Assembly (NCBI GenBank): GCA_029448655.1
Contig: JACCLO010000017.1
Coordinates: 248,001-312,000, forward strand
DNA: 64,000 nt
Direction of reading: 5' to 3'
Source of the DNA: Wolfiporia cocos
Taxonomy: Eukaryota > Basidiomycota > Agaricomycetes > Polyporales > Phaeolaceae
Shown in pieces: positions 44,057 to 57,704 of this stretch; positions within the stretch are counted from its first letter, which is position 1, and each line of letters starts with the position of its first letter. The notes under the pieces are model-generated. The model made no database searches. It saw only the letters and a program-made list of their open reading frames with translations, and was not told the DNA's origin. The translations under genes were made by a program, and so were the position numbers.

Positions 44057-44356
44057 CGCGGCTCCATGCGCGCGTAGGAGTGTGTTTGGGGTGGTGATGC
44101 TTCGGACGCGGGTGGTGGATTCTGGACGGCGCGGACGTGTTTCTAGCATGACATTATTTATGCATATCCTTTGTATTGCTTCTCTTTCTGTACTGTACGA
44201 TCCCTTCCTTTCAGACGGGACCGAATGCAAGCTCCGGACAACGCGCGCTCATTGGACGGGCGCGCGCTCACATGATGCGGCGCGTGCGGACCGTAGGCGT
44301 AAGGGAAACGGGCGCGTCTCAAGGTTTGCATGCTGCTGTACAGTCCCTTACCCTCA

Positions 44357-44363
44357 TATAAAA
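44357..44363 (+). promoter_or_regulatory. TATA-like box of the Mpv17-family gene
   Basis: TATAAAA about 165 bp upstream of the ATG at 44526, followed by a C/T-rich stretch common in fungal core promoters. Confidence 0.4.
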
Positions 44364-44525
44364 TGACCCGCCCCATTTTCCCCGCACTCACCCCTTCCCC
44401 ACATCGCTTCCTTCTTCCCGTCACTCCCTCGCCTCCGCTCGCTCTCGGCGACCCCGTATTCGACTTGTGTCGCCAGCTTGATCCATCGTAGCTTCTCCGC
44501 TCTCGTATACTGAATATACTCCATC

Positions 44526-45482
44526 ATGGCCTCGTTCATGGCTGCTTTCAAGTGAGCCCAGTGCTTGAGCGGTAGACAAGCGGCCGCCAGAGACTGACCA
44601 CATGGAATCCGCAGCGCGTCCCTGGTACGTAGGCCGATGCTCACGCAGTGCGCGACCGCCGGCTTCCTCTTCGGCATGGGCGATGTGGTGGCACAGCAGG
44701 CGTTCGAAAAGAAGGGATCAAATCACGATGTGAGGCCTCCATCCACTGTCTCACCCCTATGCGAATCTGACAGCGCACAGCTCATCCGCACCGTGCGCAC
44801 GACGTTCTACGGCGGCGCCCTGTTCGGCCCGATCCTCGCCAAGTGGCTCGGGTTCCTCAACCGCCTCCAGTTTTCCACGCCGCGCAAGGCGATCATGTAT
44901 AAGGTGCGCTGGCGTTGTTGCACTCCTGCAGCGGGCATCACCTCACCACGATCGTTGATCAGGTGTACATGGACCAAGGGCTCTTTACCCCAGGTATGTG
45001 TCGTCAGCGCGCGCGGATCGACGTGAAATGAACACTCTCGGACGCTTTCCAGCCGTGGTCGGCTTCTTCTTTACGTCCATGACCCTCATGGAAGGAAAGG
45101 GCATCGCGGACGTGCAGGACCGCATCAGCAGCGTACGTTACTTCCCACCGATCATAGCTGTCAATGACGAGACTGATGCTCGCCATGCGCACAGTCGTAC
45201 GCCCCGACGCTGCTGCGCAACTGGTGCGTCTTCATCCCGACGCAGGTGATCAACTTTGCGATCGTGCCGCCGCACCTGCGGTTCTTCACCATCGGCATCG
45301 TCTCGCTGTTCTGGAGTACGTCTTTGGCATGTATGCTGATGGATGACCTGCTGACTGGTGGTGCTGCAGATGCGTACCTCAGCGCCGTCAACGCGAGGAA
45401 TGCTCGTGCGGCTGAGGCACTCTCTGCGCGGATGGTCGAGACCGTCAACGCTTCTGAGCTGGGCGCCGCAGAGAAGCTGTGA
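44526..45482 (+). CDS. sym1: Mpv17/PMP22-family membrane protein (Sym1-like)
   Basis: Seven exons (44526-44551, 44615-44729, 44781-44903, 44963-44993, 45053-45132, 45195-45315, 45370-45482) give 202 aa, the normal family size. Signature features: RPMLTQCATAGFLFGMGDVVAQQ at the start, RTVRTTFYGGALFGPILAKW, VYMDQGLFTP, and the conserved C-terminal WCVFIPTQVINFAIVPPHLR followed by WNAYLS. Four membrane segments are expected. Family members sit in the mitochondrial inner membrane (Sym1/Mpv17) or in peroxisomes; the former is more likely for a fungal copy. The first exon is only 26 nt. Confidence 0.9.
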
Positions 45483-45971
45483 GCGGCTCGCATATACAAC
45501 GATCTAAACCGACAATGTTCTTGAATGCTCTATCTATTCTCGAGACCTAGAAAGCACATTCTGTCGCATATACCCGATAGACATAGACGACCACGCAGCT
45601 CATAGACATTTATTGTACGATTGAACGAGTGTGTTGTCCCCATTGCTTCGAGAATAACGTCAGCTGTTGAGTGATCGAGTCTGTGAACAGCCTTGTTTGA
45701 ACCTACCGTGCTTGTGACGATCATCAATGATCGCATGCTACCAGACTCTTCTCTTACCTAACGCGCAGGAATAAGATTGCCAGGCCTGGTCTAGGCCGCC
45801 ATGAGGTGCTTCGATCGGTGCATGTCCCAGAATGGAAACAGACCTTCTAAATACGGAAGTTTCTGTAGTTGACTTGCTGTCAAGCAGCTGCTCTCCGCTC
45901 GAATTGATCGCCTTATATGACGGACCCTACAATGACGTCTTTCTCTCCATCCCTCACTCACTGCCGCAGCC
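45483..45971. promoter_or_regulatory. Region upstream of nitrate reductase
   Basis: 489 bp. One HGATAR-type site (CGATAG, 45575-45580) could bind an AreA/Nit2 GATA factor, as at fungal nitrate genes, but a single hexamer is weak evidence. Confidence 0.3.
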
Positions 45972-48900
45972 ATGCCCCGTTCACCCTCATCAGCGTCGAA
46001 GCAGCAGTTCCGCCCGCCCTGGAGCACCCCGCACACCGTCCGCCTGAAAGACCCGGAGGAATACCCAGCCTCGACGTCCGGCTCCCCAGGCGCGAACGAC
46101 CCCTCGCAGCACCGCCCCGGCGCGCGCACGGGCGAGGACGGTGGCAGGAAGGCCGGGTCGTACGGCGACTTTGAGGAGAGGCAGGGCGTGCACCCCGATG
46201 AGGACGAGCGCGTGACGCGCGAGCAGACGCTGCGCGATTCGCAGAAGAGCTACGAGCGGAAGATTGAGGAGGTGAGGGACAGGGGGGGCTTGGAGGCGCT
46301 GTTGAAGGATCCGAAGATTGTCGTTACCGTGAGGGATGTGAAGCAGGCGGTTCCTAAGTGAGTGGGCTGTTCGGCGGTGGAGGTGCTAATGCTGATTTTG
46401 TGCGTATAGCTTTAAGTTGTTAGACCCGAGGGTATGCTTTTATTGCGATATACGCGGTGGAAAAACTAACTTGTTTAACGCGTTAGCATCATGCGTTTGC
46501 GCGTTTCGTTCTCCCCATCGCCGAGTCTGCGATCAAGTCTCAGGAGTGGCCAGGGAAAGAGCATCCTGACGATAACGAGGCCAAATCAGACGACAAAAAG
46601 GGAGAAGACGAGAAGAAAGACGACGGGGGAAAGGACGGTGGGAGGGAGCAGAATAAAAACGAAAAGAAGGACGAGGAGAAAGAGAAAGACAAGGAGGACG
46701 GTAAGGAAAGCGACATCGATACTGAGACGGAGCGTATGCTCTCCATTGTCATCGAGGAAATACGTGTTGCGAAAACACTCTCTAGCAACGATGGCAAGGT
46801 GCACGCGCCGCTCAAGCTACTAGATGGTGACGCGGAGGAACAACTCGAGAGCAAGATCAATGTCGACGACCAGTAAGCGCCCAACTAACCACAATCCGCG
46901 TTATATGCAGGCATATATTAACCACTACTGACAGAGCAACTCCGGACTCATGGATCCCGCGCTCGAAGCATCTTCTGCGCCTAACGGGAAAACATCCTCT
47001 TAATGCTGAACCTAACCTCACTGCCCTCTTTGAGGCGGGTATGATCACTCCGACCAAGTCTGTAACTTTCTGCTTCGTCAGTCTCTACTTCTTAATCGAA
47101 GTCGCAACAGATTGCACTACGTTCGGAATCATGGCCCTGTCGCTATCCTGGATTGGGATTCGCACCGGCTGTCTGTATCGGTATACACTGATCCCGAGCT
47201 CAAGGGCGAGGGAGTGTCGGAGAATACCGAATTCACGACCGACGAAACTGGCGAGCCTGTTGCGACGCGTGAGTGGTCGATGGATGAGATCGCAGACGGA
47301 CAATTCCATGTTGTCGAGCTTCCCATCACGATTGCTTGTGACGGGAGTAAGCGTTGTGTTTATGACTTCACTTGTGGCCCTTGTTGATCTTCGTAATGAG
47401 CGTAGATCGACGCAAAGAGGTGAACATGATCAAACGCTCTGCTGGCTATGACTGGTCTGCTTCCGGTACGTTGGGGAGATCTCAGCCGATGCTTTGCACT
47501 GAATTGGTCCAGGCGTTTCTACTTGCATCTGGCGCGGGATATTCCTACGCGACTTGCTCTTGGCGACTGGTCTCAAGACCGGATTCGAAAGTGAGGACTG
47601 GTGAGCATTAGTGCTCAATATTTCGGAAGAGTGTAGTCAATGATGTGCTCGCGACGCAGGTTTCTTCATATGGAAGGTTCGCTCTGCGTGCATCTTCTAT
47701 CGAGATCTGCTTTCTTAGCGTGTACATCAAATCAGGTGCGGACCAATGCTCCGAGGGAACATATGCAACGTCGATACCTCTAGCTCATGCAATGGATCCC
47801 ACGAATGACGTGATGCTCGCGTTTGGGCAGAACGGGCGGGTTCTGCATCCCGATCACGGTTATGTATGTCCCAATCGCTTCGAAATGTATGCAAACTCGG
47901 CAAACACTGATGGCTTACCTCCCAAAGCCCCTACGCATCATCATTCCAGTACGTTGCGGACAGCTCTGAGCTCACAAACCATTCACGACCGTCAAACAGG
48001 GTTTCGTTGGAGGACGACAAGTCAAGTGGCTGAAGAAGGTAGCTGTAGCAGTGGATGTATGTGCTTGAGACGCTCACGTGTTAATTCAACAACGGTCAGA
48101 TATGGATCGCCAAGGAGGCCAATACTTCACACTATCGTACGTCATTTCAACATGTCTTTGATCAACCGTATCACTGATGTTTAATGTGTGAACAGACATC
48201 TGGGATAATAAAGTGAGAGGTTCCAAACTGCGTCGTGCGGCCTTACATACGCGATGCGATAGGTCGTTCCACCAATGATTGACTCAAAGGAACATCCTCT
48301 GGCGAGTGCATTCTTCTATCTCGAGGATTCTGGGTGCTATGAGCAAGTAAGAAGTGACAAGCGCGCCAGTATCTAGTGACTAAATATCGACCGCAGATCC
48401 TGCAATCTATTATCTGCAAACCAAGTCATGATGAGCGAGTGCCTCTTCCCACCGGAGAAGGCGAGTTCGACCAACTCTACAAAATCGAAGGCTTTGCGTA
48501 CGACGGGGCCGGAACAAAGATTCAACGCGTGGAATTGTCCCTTGATGGTGGTAAGACGTGGAAGTATTGTCTGAGACAATTCTTGGATAAGCCATTGAGG
48601 TGGATGTCGTGGACACACTCCCTGCCGTCGGCTGATTGTTTATCGTACTACAGGCATGGGACGAAACATTGGGCCTGGGTATTCTGGTAATGTTCCGCCT
48701 TACTCGAAGGGCGCTGCGCTCAGAGACTGACCTTAATCTAGGTCTTGCGAAGTTCGCTTCGGCGACTTGGCGAATTGTCAAGAGATTATTGTAAGAGCGT
48801 TTGATACCAAGAAGAATACGCAGCCTGAGCGGTGCGCCTTTACCGTAGATCATAATGGCTGTCGACTAATATGAATTAACGCTTCGCATCAGCCTGACTT

Positions 48901-50979
48901 GGTATGTCCACATTCATTTCAGTCTACCCCTCCAATTTGATTAAAAACTACAGGAACGTCATGGTGAGCTCTGTACGCGCTACATTTCCTCATAATTGAT
49001 AGTTTGGCACCCACAGGGAATGATGAAGTAAGTGAATGTCTCGCCTACATTTACTTCTAGCACACCGTCTGTATCTACAGCAACTCTTGGTATCGCGTTC
49101 GGCCTTCCCTGGAGACCGATCCGAAGACGAAACAGCTTGTCCTCCACTTCCGCCATCCCGTCGCTCCGGGTCAGGACAAGGGAGGTTGGATGAGACCGAA
49201 CAAGGTAGAAGAGATCCAATCGCAGTCGCAGAGCTCGTCCAATAAGACATTCTCGCTCGAAGAAGTGCGAAAGCATGACAAGAAAGTGAGCGATATTTTA
49301 AGATGTAGACCAGTGAACTAATTCAACAATGCACCACCGAGGATGACGCCTGGATTGTCCTCGATGGAAAGGTGTATGATGTCACATCTGTACTAGAGTG
49401 GCACCCTGGTGCTGCACTCCTTTGACTTTGCTTCAGACATACGCTGACGGCAATCACACAGGTGGAGCTGGCGCAATATTGGGCTACGCAGGAAAGGCCA
49501 CCGTTGAGGCGACAAATGAGGTACGCAAAATCGTAGCTGCAGAGATGTCAGTGGTATGACAACCGCGTTCCCATCTCCAGTACAATGGCATCCACGATCA
49601 GTGTACGTCCACCTACATCCCGTCTCCACTTCGTGATTTGGACCTTGTCCACCAGATGCGAACAGCAAACGAGATGAATGTTTTATCGGCGTCCTTTCGA
49701 AGGAGGGTATGGATGCGATGCGCAAAGATGCTGAAAGGGTCTCGAAGGAACTGGCGAAGCTCAAAGAAGAGCGCAAGGACTACGCACTCCAACCGGACTC
49801 GTATATTGCAGTTAAGCTGGTAAAGCGCAAGGAGATCACGCACGATACGAGGTAACGTCTACTATTTATAAGCTCAGTATCCGCAAGTGTTTTACTCTTG
49901 GACGCAGACTATATACATTCGAGCTTCCGAAGAGGCCTAACGGTGAACACGGCATTCTAGCTCTACCGATCTGTCAGCATATCAAGATCGTAAGCGGATC
50001 TGCAAATATATATTGTCCTGATATGCTAACGTGAAATGCGCATATATAGGCGCTACATTTCGAAGATCAAGCTGTGTTACGGTCGTACACTCCCGTCAGA
50101 CCAGTCCTACCACATGAGGAAGATGGCACCTTCGATCTCCTGATCAAAGCATATCTGCCGACCGAAGACGGCCCGTTCCCCCCTGGAGGTACTCTATCAA
50201 ACTACCTCGATGTGATGCAAGAAGGTAAGTATTCGGATTATGGTCTGGCGCATTAACACGAGGACATTCCAGGCGAGGAAATCGATATCCGCGGACCAAA
50301 TGGTCATATCATCTACAAAGGGCATGGTGAATTTAAAGTCGACGGCAAGTCGCATCGTTTCAAGAAGGTGCTTGTTTGCATACTACTAATGTGCAAATCT
50401 TAACCATCATGCTAATCGCCGCAGGTTAATCTCGTCTCTGGAGGTAGTGGACTCACACCACACTGGCAACTCATACATGCGATACTCAGCGATAAGAGCG
50501 ATGGAACGCTGATCTCAATCATTGATAGGTTTGCGGATCAGCACTCGATAACGAAAGATAACTCATTGTTTCCGCACAGTAACAAAACATACGAAGACAT
50601 TCTCATGCGCGAGGAGCTGCAAGAGTACGCAGACAAGCATCCGAAGAGGTTCAAGCTATGGCATTGCCTGTCGAAGCCACCCGAAGACAAAGAATGGAAG
50701 GTTAGTGACCATAAAATAGCACACGCTGTTCGTGCTAATATATCCTCCCCACCCCGTCTAGTATACAAGGGGCCATCTAGACAAGAACATCATGTAAGTG
50801 CGTCGGTCGCGACATGATCATTTACTGATGTTTCATGCAGGGAGGAGCATTTCTATGCAGCACACGATGGCGACGCTGCAACATTCCTTTGTGGACCTCC
50901 CGGCATGATTCAGAAGGCCGCAGTACCCGCGTTGAAAGAGATGGGTTTCGAATCAGGCAAGACATTGTTCGGCTTCTAA
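45972..50979 (+). CDS. niaD: Nitrate reductase [NAD(P)H], eukaryotic type
   Basis: Many-exon gene. Domains in order: an N-terminal extension of about 265 residues with a Lys/Glu/Asp-rich run; a molybdopterin domain ([29 protein letters not shown], and IACDGNRRKE with the Mo-binding Cys); a dimerisation domain ([17 protein letters not shown]); cytochrome b5 ([24 protein letters not shown] split by an intron at about 49411, GIHDQY); and an FAD/NAD(P)H reductase ([34 protein letters not shown], ending KTLFGF). It reduces nitrate to nitrite in the cytosol. First exons: 45972-46357, 46410-46431, 46487-46872, then 46935 onward, all in frame. Both heme His are present. The gene looks intact; no nitrite reductase or transporter is adjacent. 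Confidence 0.93.
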
Positions 50980-51217
50980 ATTGTGAATCCCACCGGACCG
51001 GCCAGGTGTTAGTCTATGTATAATCACGGTTTGTGGTGTAATGAAGGCTGTGAATGTTAAGTGACTATGGTACGATTATAGAATATGTACAGTAGTAAAA
51101 CAACCAAAGCGGATCCGTCCAGTAAAGAAAGCAGAGCAACCAGTAGGCAGGATGTATGATACAATATCAGAGAGTGGATGTCATAATTGGAGTCTGGATG
51201 TCGTGAGATGCAATCGT

Positions 51218-54200
51218 CTATGCGTCTTTCACCGGTCGATCAGTACTGTAAGCCCGGTTGACATCGGACAATCCGATCCCATGTATGTGGTACTGTTCAC
51301 CGACAAGCTCTTTTGTAGCCACCATAAGTTTGTCCAGTCGTAGGACAATGCCGAAGGCGGTCGTGATGCCCACGGCGAAGGTTCTGTACGATAGAATATG
51401 AATGAGGAGCATGGAACGGGCGAGATACGATGAACCCACAAATATTGCTCATTTTCAAGTGTATCGATAGTCATGGTACGAGGCAGGCCATAATCATCAT
51501 CAGCCTCATGTCTGACGATGTTCAGCCCGTGTGTGTGCACCATGAAGCGATCGAGCAGCGGACACGGTGTAATTTGCGGCAGCGGATTGCCGGTGCGCAA
51601 CGCCGTAGATATCAGGCCTGCATAACAATGAATGACAAATGTTGATCAAGTGAATGTATACGCACTGATCACAGCGAGGACATCGCCCTGGAAATCGGCA
51701 TCCAAGAACCGTGTGCGGCGGAGGAACGCTCGAGACCATGCCGGCTCCAATTTCTCAACGACAGACATCAGGTGGGACAGGTGGAACGCAATCTCCCTAA
51801 GCTCATGTCAGAGTAAGTTTACAAATAGCCTAGCTGACATACATCTGAAGCTCGAGGATTCGTTGATACCGGCTTGCAGGCCATTTACCGCGTAGAGAGA
51901 ACTGCGGAACGGTGAGCCATCACGCGGGCTCTATCTGTCTCATACTGACCTCGTAAATGATATTGGTCTTCAGTACCACCGATCGCTTGAGCTTCATCCG
52001 GATCGCCACCAGCGCTTGCACGATCTGGCCTTTGTCGAGTTCGTGACGCCCGCGAGTGTTCGCAAAAGAGACTATCGAGCAGTACGCTGAGCCCAGCTCG
52101 GAAACTGTGGTCGACAACATCGCGCGCTGATAGCGGCGGAGAGTGGTGGATGGTGGGAGCAGAGAGAATATGCTACGTAGGAACGAAGATATCAGCAAAA
52201 GGTCTCTCGATGATGTTCAAGCCAACTTACAAAGCTGCCGTCACACCACACACGACGAGGGTGAATCTCCTCTGGTACAGACCGTCAGATAACGCAACCA
52301 AGCGAATGCACATTGAGAGAGCACTCACCCAAGCAAGGTCCCATCCGTAGAAATGGAAGATCAGAGGATAGTGTGAATTTTGCCACGAGAACCCGTAAAC
52401 CTATACAATCATCGTTTTAGAATTGTCAATCCGGGAAGAACTGGAAGAAGCTCACAAGCGAGATGTTGACAAACAGCAGAATATTCGTCATGGCCGGGAC
52501 AGGCCAATATAGACGCGCATAGTAAACGAATGGGAAGCACACTCCAAAAGTGGCCGCGAAGCCGTACGGATTTCCTGTGCCCCTGCCAGCAGATATATAC
52601 CTGCAGTGCAATGTAAATCGGAAAGTCACTTTCATGAGTTGGATGACCCACCATAGCACCAGTCCAACCACAGCTCCCGTGAAGGTAGCGAAGAAACGCG
52701 CTACTAGCCCGAAGGTAGTGTCTCCACGAAAACGAGCAAGAGTGAGTTGCCCCATGAAACTGCGCGTCGCCGTTGAGGACAACCCAAACAGAACTAAGCA
52801 GAAACTCACATTCCCCACACAAAACGCTCCTCTGTGGAGACGTCAATAGACGCGGCACGTCAGTGAACGGAATGACGCACCATATGCAAAATGAGCGGTG
52901 CTCTTCAGGAAACTTGGAATGGACAATATGACTGTAGATGAAGTTAGCAACAGTCATTTCTGAGTATAATGGAGACGTTACCCGTCAAGAGCCCGGCCTT
53001 GACGGCGAACATGACATTCCCGCCACCAAGGGAGAATATGGCTGTGTGCACCCATGCCATAATGTGTTCAAACAGATTTGATGGCGGAAGTGCGTCCGGG
53101 TGCCGCCGAGAAGCCATTCCGAGGTCTTCATCCCACTCGGTTTCCATTCCCGGGATAATATCTGAGTGATTGTGAATATAACGGGGAGCAGACAGGGTCA
53201 TCTCAACTGACCAGGGTCCTCGTCATCATCTTGCTCGGCTTCTATCGTGTTTTCATAGCGTCCGGTTTGCCAAACCCTTGAAAGAGGGAAGCTCGGAAGC
53301 CACAACCGCGCCTTTTTGTTCTGCTCTTCCATTTTGGTGATCGCGTCCAACTGTAATATCTGAGTGCGCATACTTCGGAGACTCTGATGGAACGACGTAC
53401 GACTTCGATGAGAATGCAGGCAACCTGGATAAGGTGATACTGGTACATGTAGCAATGGAATAGATAACGATGTGGCGGCGGTTCGATGGTGCCCTCCGGC
53501 GAGCCAACGTGAGTGGGATCGAACGCGGAACGGTATGGATCCAGCACACGCAGCCTAAGCAAACGTCAGCGCGCAAACGACACGACCAGACGGCTGCATA
53601 CCGGTAGTCCTTGCGGAAGCGAGTGAGCGCGTCGACGATGTTGTCCTTCATGCGCATCAGCTCCGCCAGGTGCAATGCTCTGATGTCCTCGATCGCGGTG
53701 CGCCCCGCAAAGCTGCCCGAGCGCACGCGCGCGATCCACGTCTTGACGTGCCTAAGGACGTCCGTGCACGCGCCGAGCAGCTCGTCGCAGCTCTCGCTGA
53801 GGAGCACGACGAACTGCTCCGTCGTGTCGGGCATGTCGGGGTGCGAGAGGCGCGTCGCCTCGAGCGCGAGGTAGCGCTGCGACTCGAACACGGCGACGGC
53901 GGCCTCCGCGGAGTCGGGGTGCGGCCCGGCGAGCGAGTGCGCGAGGTGGAGGAGCGAGAAGTGCAGGCGCTGGTTCTGGCTGTCCTCCTCGTGGCGCCGG
54001 AGGCGCAGGTTGATGTGCCGCGAGAGCGTGAGGCGGAGCGAGGACCCGCTCGGGTTCCGCCGCCCGCCCGCGCCGCGCTTGTGCCCCCGCCCGCGCTCGC
54101 CGTCGGGGCTCGCGGGGCGGGACGTGACGGGCGTCGTGCTCCACGCGATGGCGTCCGCGCGCGCCTGCACGGGCGTGGCCGGGGGCGAGGCGAGCGGCGT

Positions 54201-55935
54201 GCTCGGGCGGGAGGCGACGGGCGTGATGGGGCGCGAGCCCGTCGGCGAGCCCGGCTTGGAGGGCAGCGGCGTGATCGGAAAGCGCTCGCGCGTTGGCTCG
54301 ATGAGCGTGAAGAAGATGCCGAGCCCATTCGCGCGCGTGACGAGGCGGCGGGCGAAGAGCTGCAGGCCGCCGAGGTCTGTCGGCGCGAAGCGCCCCCAGA
54401 CGACGTCGTGCTTCACGAGCCGCAGCACCGCCGCGGCGGGCGCGAGGCCGGCCTCGGACTTGTTGACGGACGCGGTGATCTTGGCTACCGTGGCGGAGAA
54501 CTCGGAGCCGCTCGGTGTGAGCTTCAGCACTGCGCGGTGGTCGATGAGAGCGGATTCGAGCGAGCCGAGCAGGCCAGAGAGCGCAGCGGCATATTGTGCA
54601 GAGATGGTCGAGGGGAAGATGAATGCGGCAGCGGCGATACAGAGCGCGGCGTGGAAGATGAGGGGGAGCACGATCGCTCTGCCGACCACGTAATATGGGT
54701 AGGGGAACAGGACGGAGGTGATCATCGAGATGTCGATCGTGATCGCGCCGAAGACAGCGGGGAAGAGAGTCGGGCCAGGGCCTCGCTTGCCCTTGATGAA
54801 GAGGAATGCTGCCACGCCGAAGAACAAGAACACAGCCAGGATAACAGTGGGGCCCGCCTCCACATATTGACCAGACAGCACGGCCGTCAGCGACGCGTTA
54901 TAATCCGTGTGCGTTCGCGCGAGGCTGGCGAGGAAGATTCCAAGACAGCTCCATCTGGGGGGATGGTTAGCTGATCGCTGAAACTGTTCGACTGCCCACT
55001 TACGCCCAAGCGATGGTGACGAACAATCCGAAGAAGAGCTCTCGTTCCAGTACCGCGACAAATGGATCGCTAGGTGGGTCAATCAACGCGGCTAGAAAGC
55101 CAAGTTAGAAAGCTCCTCACAGAAAGGATGTGATGAGTGTTTACCTACGAGGATGAGGAATGTCGCCTGGATGTGGCGAATGAGTTAGTCAGATATCATG
55201 GCGCCGTACGGAAAATGAAACCCCTCTAGTGAACCCGATAGGAGTCATAATCGCGTTATCACAACCTGATGCAGGTTTTCACATTCCAAGTCTTTAATCC
55301 GCATAATCGAGCAGCCGCGTCCCGTCCGTGCCGGACCATGCAGATAAGCTCGAAAGCCATACAACCAATGCCACGTCGGAAGAAAACTGTCCGCGCGTCA
55401 AGGGCAGTCGCGGCCGCGAGAGCGCGACCGTTGCCACAGGGCGACGGAATGAGGGTCTCACCCCCAACACAGTCCCGAGGGAGATGAGAGCAAGCCATAC
55501 ACGCACCTGTCCGAGAACAGCCTCTGTGCGCGAGAATACCATGAAGAGGATGGATACCCAGCCGAGGAGAGCGCATCGAATGACAGGCTTGAGTTTGGGC
55601 CATGACCAGTTGTTTGGGATCCATTTGAGGTCGAGGGGAAACTTGTCTACGGCGGTCTTGCCTAGCTTGCGCCACTGGAACGACAACGGTTTCCGGTCCT
55701 TGTGGAGACGATCGCTCTTCTCCTGCTCGACAGAGGTCGCCTGGGAGGGAGCGCGCCAGGAAGGGGTCTCGATGCGGACGTGTCTTGACGCGTGGCGGTC
55801 GTGAGCACGCTCGTCGTCGGTGTCGTCCTCGTCGCCGAGGCGGGGGTCATAGCGCAGGTTATGTCTCCAACTGATGTCAATCACCTCAGGAAACGATGCG
55901 TCGGAGCCAGAGTTCCACTGGCCAGCGACAGACAT
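51218..55935 (-). CDS. FUSC / aromatic-acid-exporter-like multi-pass membrane protein
   Basis: Minus-strand, multi-exon gene. A charged N-terminus (from MSVAGQWNSG) leads into a first group of hydrophobic segments (KPVIRCALLGWVSILFMVF; later YVEAGPTVILAVFLFFGVAA, YVVGRAIVLPLIFHAALCI). A long Ser/Pro/Thr-rich cytosolic stretch (about 54330-53990) follows, then a second membrane group (GRGTGNPYGFAATFGVCF, WPVPAMTNILLFVN), and a C-terminal domain with SLLPPSTTLRRYQRAMLS. This two-block layout is that of fungal putative ER/plasma-membrane transporters (6TM N-terminal block plus DUF2421-type C-terminus) related to bacterial fusaric-acid-resistance exporters. Substrate unknown. An in-frame ATG at 56070 would lengthen the N-terminus by 45 residues; exact intron borders were not all resolved. 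Confidence 0.8.
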
Positions 55936-56143
55936 GGCAGAGACACTCACTGAGGGCGGGGGAGCTGGCCATTCGCGCTCTGCATGACACCTGCTTTGAA
56001 ATCCTGCGCAAGGCCCGAGTAATGTCGACCTCGGCGAGTACGGACGCAGTGAGCGCCACCGACGGATCATCCGCTAGCCGCCCAGCACCCGCGTCCTTCC
56101 CACGATTGCGACTTCGAATCCAGCCACCATCGTCTCCGACACC

Positions 56144-56547
56144 ATGGACGACCTCACCCCGCCCCCGCCCCCCGCCGACGATCATGCACCCCCGCCGCCC
56201 CCGCCCTCGATGACGGGCTCCCCCACCGACTTTCTCAAGGGTGTCGTCGGCAAGCGCGTCGTCGTGCGCCTCGCCTCCGGCGTCGACTATCGCGGTGCGC
56301 ATACCTCCCTCCGCGTCCATGGTGCCGTTTGACAGTCCGCGCGGCTTTTACAGGGGTCCTGTCCTGCCTTGACGGCTATATGAATATCGCCCTCGAGCAG
56401 ACCGAGGAGCACGTCAACGGCGCTGTTACGAACCGCTATGGCGACGCGTTCATCCGCGGGAACAACGGTGGGTACCACAGCTGTGCCCGCCCGTATGCGG
56501 CTGACTCTGCTGCAGTGCTGTACATCTCAGCTGCTGAGCCGCTGTGA
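56144..56547 (+). CDS. lsm6: U6 snRNA-associated Sm-like protein LSM6
   Basis: Three exons (56144-56294, 56354-56467, 56516-56547) give 98 aa. A Pro-rich N-terminal extension of about 22 residues precedes the Sm fold: Sm1 (PTDFLKGVVGKRVVVRLASG, DYRGVLSCLDGYMN) and Sm2 (GDAFIRGNNVLYIS). LSM6 is a member of the LSM1-7 ring (mRNA decapping, cytoplasm) and the LSM2-8 ring (U6 snRNP, nucleus). Divergent from the FUSC-like gene, with about 200 bp between the start codons. Confidence 0.92.
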
Positions 56548-57704
56548 CCGACCGCGCAAACGGTCGTTTGAAACACCCGTGGCGCAGCATGCTCGGCTCT
56601 CGTGTTTCAATCAAAAGAGTCCCACCGCAATACTCGTCTCCCCGACAGGTCCGTCGGCTGCGGCGGCGCGTCGGCTGCTCGGATCCCCGCAACGATGTCT
56701 GACATATCCAGTGTACTTCACCGCCGTCGCATTGGCTGATGGCATCAATATGATCTCCGCATCTGCCCGCAGACATCTCGCGCTTCAGCAGCTCATCTTT
56801 GTACGCGACTTTGTCGCATTCGTAATCACGACTGGTGTGCGCAGTACAAATACGCAAGCTGTCCATCACGATGTTGTCTCTGGATGCCGACAAAGTGCCT
56901 GCTAAGCAACAGCTGTTTACCGATGCAGCGCTTGCGATGGTTTGTTGCGACTACTCACTCCTTGTTTCAGCTTCTCGGACTCGAGTCGATGCAACGACAT
57001 ACTTGATGCCCAGCGTATTGAGTGTAGCCATCTTAGGCGATGACGATCACGCCTGTAACACTGCTGCCTCTAGATGTCTGCACCACAATTATTACAAGGC
57101 ATTGTGGCGGCAACTACTCTACAACGTGTCACGCTGCCATATTCACCTACCTAGATTAAGCTACAGCTCTGGTGCGGTAGGTGATATGACCTTTGCCGCA
57201 GCACAAACGTCTGGACTTGTGAACGTTTATACGATGACAAGTCTAAATCTTCTGGTAGGGGATGTGATTGTGCACTGATACTAGTGTTAGAACAGCCTTG
57301 TAAGCTTTGGCAATGGTACTGGCGAGACGAAGAACAATGCTACTCGATCTGTCCAGCTCACAGTCAATCAGGCCATCGATTTATCGGCAGGATCATAGAA
57401 TACTTCAGCAATTTAATATATGACATTGTATAGGTAGGATTATCATCTTAGAACTTGTACTGAACCGCTCCCCACAACATATGCGGCGTCTAGATTAGGT
57501 GGTAAAGTGTTCTCTACAGACATTAAATTCTCGCAATCTCGGTCAATACCTATCCACAATCCCTTTGGTGATGCCGAGATCGGCATGCTTTGCTGCGGCC
57601 GGGATTCAGCCATTAAGAAGAGACATACTGGCTACAAACGACGCATGACTAGCAGAATTGGTTAGGAAACATCACAGGTCGCTGGTGTACAAGGTAACTC
57701 ACCT
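56548..57704. other. Gene-free stretch
   Basis: About 1.15 kb. The longest frame (56835-57278) lacks an ATG start and any family resemblance, so it is not called. Probably the 3' flanks of two genes that converge here (lsm6 on plus, the 495-aa gene on minus). Confidence 0.5.

Noticed and set aside
45972..50979. A nitrate-assimilation cluster
   Set aside because: Only nitrate reductase is present; neighbours are an Mpv17-family protein and a FUSC-like transporter with no nitrate transporter or nitrite reductase signature.
53670..54974. 434-aa plus-strand frame opposite the FUSC-like gene
   Set aside because: Antisense of a GC-rich exon, very high in Arg/Glu/Gly; the minus strand encodes membrane segments typical of the family.
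56835..57278. 147-aa frame after lsm6
   Set aside because: Starts with GTG, lacks splice context or family resemblance, and lies in a probable convergent 3' region.
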